Origin: Verrucomicrobiaceae bacterium
GTDB taxonomy: Bacteria > Verrucomicrobiota > Verrucomicrobiia > Verrucomicrobiales > Verrucomicrobiaceae
Assembly: GCA_021151605.1 (NCBI GenBank)
Contig: JAGKWZ010000151.1
Location: 1-15,657, forward strand
Direction of reading: 5' to 3'
DNA: 15,657 bases
In this document: positions 1 through 7,168 of the stretch, piece after piece
Layout of the letters: every line of letters begins with the position of its first letter
How positions within the stretch are numbered: position 1 is the stretch's first letter
Program-made: the position numbers and the translations under genes
Notes under the pieces: generated by a model
Database searches by the model: none
What the model was told of the DNA's origin: nothing
The model's input: only the letters and a program-made list of their open reading frames with translations

Positions 1-545
1 GCCTTCGCCAGCTCATCAAACTCCACATCGCAGTCCACGCGGTCCACGATGCGTTTGGCGCCGAGTTCGGCGAGGCGTTGATCGAGCTTCTTCCCGGCGA
101 GGCAGAAGGTGTCGGCGTAGTTTTTATCGCCGAGGGCGAGGACGGAGTATTGGACGCCGTCGAATTTGGGGCTGCTGCCGTTTTGATTGATGCTGTCCCA
201 GAAGGACACGGCGTTGTCGGGCATATCACCCTCACCCCAGGTGGAGGTGATGAGGAGGACGTTCTTGTCTTGGATGAGATCGGCTGGTTGCAGCGAGTCG
301 AGGCCCGCAGCTCGCGCCGCGAAGCCCCGACCCGATGCTTCCCTGGCCAGCCGCTTGGCCAAACTTTCCGCGTTGCCGCTCTGACTGCCGAAGGCGATGA
401 GCAGAGGCGTTTTTGCCTCAGCAGGTGCCATCGGCGCAACACCCTTTCCGCCGCGTTGCAGGACTCCGGCGAGGAATCCATTCAACCAAGCGTGTTGCTC
501 GGCGGAGAAGGGTGCGTTGTCAGGAATGAGCGGCGTGATCTGCAT
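1..545 (-). CDS. Flavodoxin domain of a CysJ-like diflavin reductase (3' end outside window)
   Basis: Only the first 181 residues are present; the gene leaves the window at base 1. The translation has a short N-terminal segment (PFSAEQHAWLNGFLAG) typical of CysJ-like sulfite reductase flavoproteins, then a flavodoxin fold with all three FMN-binding loops: GSQSGN (residues 53-58), STWGEGD (101-107) and LGDKNY...FC (138-148). In this family electrons pass from NADPH via FAD and FMN to a partner reductase (sulfite, nitrite or nitrate reductase, or a P450); the FAD/NADPH half should lie left of the window. The ATG at 545 is used because it lies 12 bp after the stop of the porin gene and gives the family's usual N-terminus. 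The two genes are probably one operon. Which partner it serves cannot be read from this fragment; sulfur or nitrogen assimilation is the best inference. Confidence 0.85.
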   Translation of the reverse strand, partial: MQITPLIPDNAPFSAEQHAWLNGFLAGVLQRGGKGVAPMAPAEAKTPLLIAFGSQSGNAESLAKRLAREASGRGFAARAAGLDSLQPADLIQDKNVLLITSTWGEGDMPDNAVSFWDSINQNGSSPKFDGVQYSVLALGDKNYADTFCLAGKKLDQRLAELGAKRIVDRVDCDVEFDELAK

Positions 546-557
546 GACGAGCGCGGA

Positions 558-1949
558 TTAGAAATCGAACTGCACTTGGAGGTAGCCGAAGTGTGCGTTG
601 TCGTCGGCACCAGTGTCGGCGAGGTAGTCGCCAGCGAGGAAGAAGCTGTAGCCAGCTTGAAGGGCGACATGCGGGTTCCATTTATAGACGGCGGTGACAT
701 CAAACTCCTGACCGCGATAGCTGCTGGCATTGTTGGCGGCTGCATTCACGGGGCGCACGCGAGTCTGATTGTTCACCCGGCGCCATGCGTCACTGTTGTC
801 GGCGTTAAAATAAAGATGGTAGTCGAGCATCACCTTCAGCTTGGCTGTGGGCGAGAAGCTGATGTTAAGCTGAGGATTGTGCATGTTGGACCACGCCGTG
901 GTGTCCATATAGCCGTAGAAGAGATGGTTCGTTGGATACAGATTCTGGAAAGTTCCGACATCGCCATCGGTGGCGTCACTGTCTCCACTGCCGTAATTGT
1001 ATTGGAGTCCGATGCGTGGCTTCCAGGCGTGTTTGAAATTGTATCCTGCTGTCCAATTTCCGGCGAAGGCGGTCAGGTCACGACCAGAGACTTCACCTGT
1101 TTGAAAAGCCATCTCCATGCTGTAGTCAAAGCCGCCCAGCTTCTTGGGGTCGCCTTTCCAAAGGGTGCCGAAAGTGTAGAAGCTGCTGTCGCCGAGACGA
1201 GCACCAAAGTCACCATTGCCCTGATCACTCTTGTGGTAGGCGTAGAAGTCGGTGGTGGTGTTGATCGGCACCCACTGAGTGGATAGATAAATGCCGCTGA
1301 AGACGGAGTCTTGGTTGTTCTGATTATCGAAGACTTGGGAGTTATTCCACTCGTGATCTTTGTAAGTCACAGGGCTGGAGGTAAACAGGTCCAAAGCCCA
1401 GCTCGTGCTGGCGTAGCGGAGCTTGATGGCATCAAAGGTTCGCGCTTGGTTTAGCCATTCGAGGGGTCCGACGAGGCGCTGATCTCCATAGCTGAGGAAC
1501 TGGCGACCTACCGTGGCGCTGATGCCTTTCTTTAGATCACCTAGCTGCACGTAAGCTTTCAGGATGTCGAAGCTGTCATCACCTTCAGAGCCAAAGCTGC
1601 CCGGGCTGCCGATGTCATTGTTACGACTGCCGCCGAGTTCGCGAACGTCCTGACCTTGGGCGTAGATCTTGAACCATGGAGTGAGTTGATAGCCGAGCCC
1701 AAGTCGGAAGCGCTGGAGCAGCCAGGTGGCGTCTTGAGGGCCGTTGATGTCGCTGTTGAAGTCGAAGTTGTTTTCACGGCCTTCGAATCGCATCTTTTCC
1801 TGGATATCGACGGTGAGTTTGCCGTCGAGGAAGGTGATAGGTGCGTAGCCGGGTGGTGGAAGCGGCGCTGGGGCCGATGAGGGAGCTGACGGTGTGCCCG
1901 CGAAGGCGAGTGAGGCCGATGCGAGCAGGAGCAGTGCTGGGTATTTCAT
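558..1949 (-). CDS. Alginate-export-family outer-membrane porin
   Basis: The product has 463 residues. It starts with a Sec signal peptide (MKYPALLLLASASLAFA, probable cleavage before GTPS), then a short Pro/Ala/Ser linker, then a beta-barrel to the end. It closes in an aromatic C-terminus (LQVQFDF), as outer-membrane proteins do for BAM recognition. The segments GLGYQLTPWFKIYAQGQD, VGRQFLSYGDQRLVGP and NQARTFDAIKLRY match the alginate-export/AlgE-like porin family (PF13372 type). The family name does not prove alginate as substrate; members are scattered through non-alginate gene clusters. The start at 1949 is chosen because upstream in-frame codons add a non-signal-like stretch. The diflavin reductase follows after 12 bp, so this porin may admit the anion or metabolite reduced by that pathway (inference). 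A sigma-54-like promoter lies about 95 bp upstream of the start codon. Confidence 0.85.
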   Translation of the reverse strand: MKYPALLLLASASLAFAGTPSAPSSAPAPLPPPGYAPITFLDGKLTVDIQEKMRFEGRENNFDFNSDINGPQDATWLLQRFRLGLGYQLTPWFKIYAQGQDVRELGGSRNNDIGSPGSFGSEGDDSFDILKAYVQLGDLKKGISATVGRQFLSYGDQRLVGPLEWLNQARTFDAIKLRYASTSWALDLFTSSPVTYKDHEWNNSQVFDNQNNQDSVFSGIYLSTQWVPINTTTDFYAYHKSDQGNGDFGARLGDSSFYTFGTLWKGDPKKLGGFDYSMEMAFQTGEVSGRDLTAFAGNWTAGYNFKHAWKPRIGLQYNYGSGDSDATDGDVGTFQNLYPTNHLFYGYMDTTAWSNMHNPQLNISFSPTAKLKVMLDYHLYFNADNSDAWRRVNNQTRVRPVNAAANNASSYRGQEFDVTAVYKWNPHVALQAGYSFFLAGDYLADTGADDNAHFGYLQVQFDF

Positions 1950-2017
1950 CTCGAGTTTGTGTGTTGTTGTCTTTGGGGTTTCGGCTACGCGGCGGCTGTA
2001 GGGGAAAATGTAAGATC

Positions 2018-2034
2018 GGGGTGATCGTGACCCC
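2018..2034 (-). promoter_or_regulatory. Hairpin or operator at the predicted 5' end of the porin transcript
   Basis: The stretch GGGGT-N7-ACCCC forms a five-base-pair GC-rich stem exactly where transcription from the sigma-54-like promoter should begin. It could be a 5' stem that stabilises the mRNA, or a repressor site. A second small imperfect stem (CTAC..GTAG with an inner GC pair) lies about 25 nt downstream in the same leader. Neither has the hexaloop signature of ANTAR/NasR leader hairpins. Confidence 0.25.
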
Positions 2035-2043
2035 GGATCATTC

Positions 2044-2060
2044 AGCCATGAGCGTGCCAA
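2044..2060 (-). promoter_or_regulatory. Sigma-54 (RpoN) -24/-12 promoter of the porin operon
   Basis: Read on the minus strand, the element is TTGGCACG-CTCA-TGGCT. Against the consensus TTGGCACG-N4-TTGCW it has one mismatch (T to G in the -12 half). The invariant GG (2058-2057) and GC (2046-2045) have the exact required spacing. It faces the porin gene; transcription would begin near 2033, giving a leader of about 84 nt. Sigma-54 promoters need an ATP-dependent enhancer-binding activator such as NtrC. That would make the porin/diflavin-reductase unit inducible, for example by nitrogen status. The match is seen directly; function and activator are inferred. Confidence 0.6.
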
Positions 2061-2117
2061 TCGGGCGCGGTGAAATGAATGGCAGCCTGAATCCTATTCC
2101 TCCTTTCGATGAAGATC

Positions 2118-2127
2118 ATTCATGAAT
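2118..2127. promoter_or_regulatory. 10-bp perfect palindrome, possible activator site
   Basis: ATTCATGAAT is perfectly self-complementary and lies about 85-94 bp upstream of the predicted sigma-54 transcript start. Enhancer-binding proteins normally bind palindromes at such distances. The site is short and AT-rich enough to occur by chance, and it does not match the NtrC consensus. Confidence 0.2.
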
Positions 2128-2171
2128 CAGGACAGTAATAGCCTTCAAGATGCTCAAGTTGTTGATCCTAC

Positions 2172-2184
2172 TCCTGTTTCAGGA
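2172..2184. promoter_or_regulatory. TCCTG-TTT-CAGGA inverted repeat, possible activator site
   Basis: This is a perfect 5-bp inverted repeat around a 3-bp centre, about 140-150 bp upstream of the predicted sigma-54 transcript start. Its position suits an upstream activator site, but the half-site is short and no second copy was found. Confidence 0.2.
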
Positions 2185-2435
2185 CTCTAGTTTGGTATGG
2201 TCGAGGTGTAAGTGAAATCCGTTGCCCATACATGGTTGGGCCTGGCAATCCACCTCGGCTGACCTCGAAAGCCCCGGGCGTCAACGCCGCGCCTCGTGGT
2301 CTCCAGAGGCAACTCAAACCAACAGCGGAGATTGGGAGATTCGGAGAGCGGATGCGCCGCCTGCTAGGTGCCGTCTCCCATTATCCGACATGCGGGAAAC
2401 TTGCAGAATGTCCGCCAAGCGCTCGTTTGTGCTGG

Positions 2436-2927
2436 ATGCGCTTCCAACCATTCTTGTGCGGGCTTTTTGTCGTGTCGTCTCTTGCGGCGGCTGAACTCCA
2501 TTTCGCCGGCACGCTCGGCAATTCGGATGACTCGCAGGCGGTCTTCGCGGGAAAGACATTCTCCGGCATCGGGCCGGTGTTCGACGATGAGGGCACGCTG
2601 TGGGAGCGTGGGGGCTCGACGCGGCTGAATCGCTATGCGCTCGATGGCCGCTTGCTGGCCAGCTTTGAGATTCCCGAGGGCGATGAGCGGGGCAGCGATC
2701 AAATGACGCGTATGGGCGATCTGCTGGTGCTTAAACTCAAGAAGGCGCTCTACACGCTGCCACTGAAGGCCCCACCGGGCACGAAACTGACGCGTTTAAA
2801 AGGCGATGTCGATTTGATCGCATCGAGCGCGGTGAAGGATCGCCTGATCGTGCTGGAGAAGGATGCGCTGGCATCGCTGGATCCAGTCACAGGCGAGCGC
2901 ACGCCGATGACGCAGCCGGGGGCGTGA
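2436..2927 (+). CDS. N-terminal part of giant secreted propeller protein (frameshifted from the next frame)
   Basis: This frame encodes 163 residues. It begins with a clear Sec signal peptide (MRFQPFLCGLFVVSSLAAA, cleavage before ELHF), followed by propeller-blade-like sequence (FDDEGTLW, LNRYALDGRLLASFEIP). It stops with TGA at 2925-2927, just where the 1,403-residue frame begins; the stop overlaps a GTG in a GTGA. The short frame has an export signal but no complete domain, while the long frame lacks a signal peptide and starts in mid-propeller. The two are best read as one gene. One extra G in the run at 2918-2922 would join them as ...TQPGG-VSNDL... . The ATG at 2436 is chosen for the signal peptide; the frame is open back to 2232, but that part looks non-coding. 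No strong ribosome-binding site is visible. Confidence 0.7.
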   Translation: MRFQPFLCGLFVVSSLAAAELHFAGTLGNSDDSQAVFAGKTFSGIGPVFDDEGTLWERGGSTRLNRYALDGRLLASFEIPEGDERGSDQMTRMGDLLVLKLKKALYTLPLKAPPGTKLTRLKGDVDLIASSAVKDRLIVLEKDALASLDPVTGERTPMTQPGA

Positions 2928-5900
2928 GCAACGACCTCACGAACGGTCGCGGCATGGTGAAGCTGCGCGATGGCTTGTTCGCGGTCTCCGGCATGGGTGG
3001 TGTGATTCAGTTCGTGCAGTGGAACGACGCGGAGAGCCGCTTCGATGTCGTGCGCCGCATCGGCGGCCTCACCGGCATCAAAGGCCTCGCGCTCGACGTG
3101 GATGGTAACATTTGGACCTCTCGCGGAAGCTGGCGTTGGCAGGATGAGCCGCACACACCGCACACACTCGGTGATCTGGAAGCTTCGCTCTGCGCACAGC
3201 CGACGTTGCTTGGCGGAAAGACGCTGTGCGTCCTCAAAAAGCACTACAGCTACGTGCAGCTCGCCCGCGGGCCGGTGATCGACGAAAACGGCCTCTCGCA
3301 TCTCGACACGCCGGGCATCAAGGACTTCACCGTGCCGGAAAACATCAGCGGCGCGGCGGTGGTCGACCAAGACATGATCGTCACCACGCCGAATGGCGAA
3401 GGCTTTAAACTGCCGATCTCGCCCGATGGTCATCTCGCAGGCAAACCACAGCCCATCAAGCTGCCGGGCCTCACGCACTGCACGAGCCTCGCGTGGTTTC
3501 AGAATCAACTGCTCGCGGGCGATACGGATGCCATCGTGGTGCTGGATCGCGATTTGAAGGAGGTGAAACGGCTCAAGCAGCACGGCGGCGCGGTGTTTGT
3601 GCATAGCGACGGCCAACGCCTCGCCGTCAGCGACCCGAAGAACGGCGCGGTGCGTGTGTATGATTCGCTCGATGCGACTCCCGTGAGCTACACCGGCCTC
3701 GATTCGCCCGCGCACATCGCCATCGCGGGTCCGCGTGTCATCGTGAATGAATTGGGGAAACAGCGATTGGTGAAGCTGGAGCTCGAAACGGCCGTTTTGG
3801 CTCCCGCAGTGCTCACAGGCCGTGCAGGCGGCATTCCGCTCGAAATCGCGATCACAGACAGAAAGATCAAAGTCGAGACACCTGCTCGAAACGTGGTGCT
3901 AGGCGTCTCAAACGGCTCCTATTCCTCAATTTTGGCAACGACGAGCATTGAGTTGCCGAAAGGCGACTGGTCGAAGCTGCGCATCGCTGTCGCAGTGGAG
4001 CACGAAGGCCAGCGTGAGCGTTTTGGCTTCAACGATCACCAGCCGATTCATGCTTCCTTCAATGACGATCCTGCCACGTGGGTCGAGTTTGACCTCGAAT
4101 CGTATCGCGAGGCCGTGGCGGCGAGGCAGCAGGAGATTCGCGTGGCCTTCACGCAGCCGAGCGAAGGCAAGGCGACGATCGTGATCGAGAACGAGAAGGG
4201 CGAGCGCGTGCGCAACCTCGTGAGCGGTCGGAGTTTCGGCGCGGGGAAGCAGTCGCTCGTTTGGGATGGCCTTGATGAGACGGGCAAGCTCGTGGCGCCA
4301 GGCAACTACACGTGGCGCGGCGTGACGCATGAGGGCATCCGTCCGCAGTATGTGATGAACTTTGCCAACGGCGACGAACCGACCACGGAGCCGTGGGGGC
4401 CGAATCACAGCACGCTGCACGCAGCGGCGGCTAACTCGAAACTCGTGTTCTTCGCCGCACCAGTGACGGAGGGCGGTTGGGCGCTGGTGGCGCTCGATGA
4501 CAAGGGCAAGCTCGTGCAGGGCTACGAGCATCAGCAGGGCTACGGCATCCAGCACGACGCCATCGCAGCGGATGAGGAGCATCTGTATGTCGCGCAGGAT
4601 GGCTTCGCGTGGGGCGGACGGCCGGACTTTGCCAAAGCGGATTGGAAAGCGACGTGGACGGTGACGATCTGCCGCTTCGACATCGCCACGGGCAAGCTCG
4701 TTGAGTGGCCCGGCAAGGTGCGCGGCCTGCCCGTGGACACGATGGAGGTGAACGCGCAGTCTGATTTAAAGCAGTTCAACCTCGGCGGCATCGCCGTGCT
4801 CGACGGAAAGCTCTATGTGAGCTGTCGTGATGAGAAAGCGATCCTTGTGCTCGATGCGAAGACCGGCCAGCAACTCGACAAGATCGCGCTCGAAGGCGTG
4901 CGGCATCTCGCGGCGGGCAAAGAGCTGTTTGCGGTCACGGATCGCGGCGTGGTGCGAGTGAAGGATCAAAAGCTGCTGATTCAAAACGAGAACATCAGCG
5001 GCATCACGATCGCGCCCGATGGCGACATCCTCATCAGCGATGCCACGACGCATCAGGTGCGTCGATTTTCATCGGTGGGCATCGAACATGCCGTGACTGG
5101 CAAACCCGGCGGACCGTATCGCGGGAAGTATGATCCCGAGCACATGGTGAATCCGGCGGGACTTGTCATTGGCCCTGATGGCAAGCTGTGGGTCACCGAG
5201 AAGCGCTGGAATCCGAAACGCGTGATCGCGTGGGATTTGAAAACCAACCAGGTCGTGGTCGAGAAGTTCGGCATGCCGCACTACGGCGGCGATGGCAGTG
5301 GCTTTGATCCGGAGAATCCGCGCCGCTGGATCGGTCTCGGCTGCTTCTGGGATGTTGATTTGGAAAAGAAGACGGCGCGGCCCACGCACATCCTGAGCAT
5401 CGACGAAGGTCACCTCGGCCACTACGAGCCGCACAGCTACGCGTTCTTCCGCGAAGCCGGGCGCACGTTCGTCGCCACGCGTGGGAAGATCGCAATGATC
5501 AGCGAGGTGCTACCGGATGGCACGCTGAAGGATATCGCCGCGACGGCGGGCACGCATCATTTTGGCTATGCCTTCAACTGGCAGCCGCCGCAGGCCTACA
5601 TCGACGCGTTTTACGCGAAGTGGCCGGAGAAGCGTGCGGGCGAGAAGCCGGGCAAGAAGGGCGAGGGCAAACCGTGGTCGCAGCGCGGCATGGGCGTGCT
5701 GTGGGTGGATCGCAACGGCGATGGCGAGGCGCAGAAGGAGGAGTTCGACTTCTGCGGCGATCAAATCGACTACGCGGGCGGACCTTGGGGCCACATGCAG
5801 AACTCGCTGACGTTTTACATGCCCGTCGCCGACAAGACGCAGGTCAAAGTGGCTGCGATCAAGCCAAAGAGCTTCCTCGCGAACGGCGTGCCGGATTATC

Positions 5901-7135
5901 CGACGCTCGACGAGGCCATCGCGATGGCCACGCCGGTGAGTTTGACGCCGGGCAACAAGCGCAGCGGCGTGGCGACTATGCGTGATCGCTTTGGCCGCTT
6001 CCTTTTCAACTCCGATCCCGAAATGAACGCGTATGCGAGCGATGGAAAGCATCTCTGGAGCTACGCGAACCAATGGAGCGACGTGCACGGCAGCCACGAC
6101 GCACCGCTGCCAGAACCCGGCGTGATGCAGGGCGTGATGGCCTTCCTTGGCATCGCGCCACTCGATGACAGCGCGGACGTGTTTTTCGTGAACGGCAACC
6201 ACGGCCGCTGCTTCACACTCACGAGCGACGGTTTGTATCTCGACGAGGCCTTCGTTGATGTGCGCGTGAGCTATTTGAAGAACGAATACCGCCTTGGCGG
6301 CGAGACCTTTGGCGGTTCGTTTGGGAGGGATGCGAAGAGTGGGAAGTATTTTGTCCAGATCGGCCATGGGCCGTATCGCATCTATGAACTGACCGGTTTT
6401 GACAAAGTGAAGCGCGTCAGTGGCAAGCTCACCGTGACAAAAGAGCAGATCGCCGCCGCCGAGCGCCAGAACATGCGCCGAGTCGCCGCGAAGCAGCAGG
6501 CGCGCGAGGCCACGATCCCTGGCAGCATTGCGTGGGACAAGAGTGGCAAATTCAAAACGCAGTGCGACATCGCCGCCGATGCCACGCACCTGCATCTCAC
6601 CTGGCGCGTGCAGGATGCGTCACCATGGATCAATAACGGCCGCGACTGGACCAAGCTCTTCGCCACCGGCGACTCGGTCGATTTCCAGTTCGCCTGCGAC
6701 CCGAAGGCCGATCCGAAGCGCCGCGAACCGGTGATCGGCGACAAGCGCCTGCTCATCGCGCCGCATGAAGGCAAGCCGCTCACCGTGCTCTACGAACACC
6801 GCAAACCCGGCGGCAAGAATCCCGTCGAGTTCACCAGCCCGTGGCGTGGTGCGAAGGTCGATGACGTCCGCCAGCTCCCCGAAGCCAAAATCGAGGTCAA
6901 AACCGATGCGAACGGCTACACCGTGAAAGCCAGCCTCGCATTGAGTGACCTCGGTTTGACGCTGCCAGCCGACACCAAGCTCCGAGCCGACTTCGGCGTC
7001 ACCTTTGGCGACGCAGCGGGCACGGACACGAATCTGCGCTCGTATTGGTCGAATGAGAGCACCGGCCTCGTCGATGACATTCCGGGCGAGATCATGCTTT
7101 CGCCCAATCTGTGGGGCGAGATCAGTGCGAAGTGA
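2924..7135 (+). CDS. Giant secreted multidomain protein: propeller, FlgD-like Ig, EF-hand loop, CBM9-like C-terminus
   Basis: The frame encodes 1,403 residues, probably the body of the exported protein whose signal peptide lies in the preceding frame. Residues 1 to about 330 are propeller-like, with blade motifs such as GLALDVDGNIWTSRG. Residues about 403-465 resemble the FlgD-type Ig domain (VIENEKGERVRNL, WDGLDETGKLVAPGNY). A second propeller/NHL-like region follows; around 690-775 it reads ITIAPDGDILISD and LVIGPDGKLWVTE. A canonical EF-hand-type calcium loop, DRNGDGEAQKEE, sits at 929-940. Residues about 1198-1403 resemble the CBM9/DOMON-like carbohydrate-binding fold found at the C-terminus of large Verrucomicrobia and Planctomycetes exported proteins. 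No catalytic motif was recognised, so enzymatic activity is unknown; a surface or periplasmic role in polysaccharide binding is inferred. The GTG start is formal and probably not a real initiation site. The gene looks GC-richer than those after 9,000. Confidence 0.8.
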   Translation: MSNDLTNGRGMVKLRDGLFAVSGMGGVIQFVQWNDAESRFDVVRRIGGLTGIKGLALDVDGNIWTSRGSWRWQDEPHTPHTLGDLEASLCAQPTLLGGKTLCVLKKHYSYVQLARGPVIDENGLSHLDTPGIKDFTVPENISGAAVVDQDMIVTTPNGEGFKLPISPDGHLAGKPQPIKLPGLTHCTSLAWFQNQLLAGDTDAIVVLDRDLKEVKRLKQHGGAVFVHSDGQRLAVSDPKNGAVRVYDSLDATPVSYTGLDSPAHIAIAGPRVIVNELGKQRLVKLELETAVLAPAVLTGRAGGIPLEIAITDRKIKVETPARNVVLGVSNGSYSSILATTSIELPKGDWSKLRIAVAVEHEGQRERFGFNDHQPIHASFNDDPATWVEFDLESYREAVAARQQEIRVAFTQPSEGKATIVIENEKGERVRNLVSGRSFGAGKQSLVWDGLDETGKLVAPGNYTWRGVTHEGIRPQYVMNFANGDEPTTEPWGPNHSTLHAAAANSKLVFFAAPVTEGGWALVALDDKGKLVQGYEHQQGYGIQHDAIAADEEHLYVAQDGFAWGGRPDFAKADWKATWTVTICRFDIATGKLVEWPGKVRGLPVDTMEVNAQSDLKQFNLGGIAVLDGKLYVSCRDEKAILVLDAKTGQQLDKIALEGVRHLAAGKELFAVTDRGVVRVKDQKLLIQNENISGITIAPDGDILISDATTHQVRRFSSVGIEHAVTGKPGGPYRGKYDPEHMVNPAGLVIGPDGKLWVTEKRWNPKRVIAWDLKTNQVVVEKFGMPHYGGDGSGFDPENPRRWIGLGCFWDVDLEKKTARPTHILSIDEGHLGHYEPHSYAFFREAGRTFVATRGKIAMISEVLPDGTLKDIAATAGTHHFGYAFNWQPPQAYIDAFYAKWPEKRAGEKPGKKGEGKPWSQRGMGVLWVDRNGDGEAQKEEFDFCGDQIDYAGGPWGHMQNSLTFYMPVADKTQVKVAAIKPKSFLANGVPDYPTLDEAIAMATPVSLTPGNKRSGVATMRDRFGRFLFNSDPEMNAYASDGKHLWSYANQWSDVHGSHDAPLPEPGVMQGVMAFLGIAPLDDSADVFFVNGNHGRCFTLTSDGLYLDEAFVDVRVSYLKNEYRLGGETFGGSFGRDAKSGKYFVQIGHGPYRIYELTGFDKVKRVSGKLTVTKEQIAAAERQNMRRVAAKQQAREATIPGSIAWDKSGKFKTQCDIAADATHLHLTWRVQDASPWINNGRDWTKLFATGDSVDFQFACDPKADPKRREPVIGDKRLLIAPHEGKPLTVLYEHRKPGGKNPVEFTSPWRGAKVDDVRQLPEAKIEVKTDANGYTVKASLALSDLGLTLPADTKLRADFGVTFGDAAGTDTNLRSYWSNESTGLVDDIPGEIMLSPNLWGEISAK

Positions 7136-7168
7136 ATGATAACCGAGGGCCTTTTGCCCCCCCCTACA

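Larger units (their letters stand above)
1950..2435. other. Intergenic region between divergent genes
   Basis: This 486-bp stretch separates the minus-strand porin from the plus-strand secreted protein. The half near the porin holds a sigma-54-like promoter (2044-2060), a GC-rich hairpin near the expected transcript start (2018-2034) and two small palindromes (2118-2127 and 2172-2184). The half near the plus-strand gene (about 2200-2435) shows no convincing promoter, coding frame, repeat or RNA gene. A GCCTC/GAGGC pair near 2292-2311 is too short to interpret. Confidence 0.6.

Noticed and set aside
78..1286. Long plus-strand open frame of 402 codons
   Set aside because: It lies antisense to the diflavin reductase and the porin, which have clear family motifs, a signal peptide and operon spacing. 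The plus-strand translation shows no recognisable motif or domain order.
2122..2190. Short plus-strand frame of 22 codons starting MNQDSNSLQDAQ
   Set aside because: It has no ribosome-binding site, overlaps the putative activator sites of the divergent promoter, and no continuation or family likeness was found.
2912..2927. Programmed -1 ribosomal frameshift at the G run
   Set aside because: The zero-frame codons CCG GGG GCG do not form a X XXY YYZ slippery heptamer, and no downstream pseudoknot was evident; a simple missing base explains the data better.
2750..3715. Minus-strand open frame of 321 codons
   Set aside because: It is antisense to the propeller protein in GC-rich coding DNA; its His/Arg/Ala-rich composition is typical of shadow frames.
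5510..6595. Minus-strand open frame of 361 codons
   Set aside because: It is antisense to the conserved part of the giant secreted protein, including the EF-hand loop, and has no motif of its own.
7140..7165. Bidirectional terminator between the converging genes
   Set aside because: Only a 4-bp GGGC/GCCC stem with a short loop is present beside a C run, and no T tract follows on either strand.
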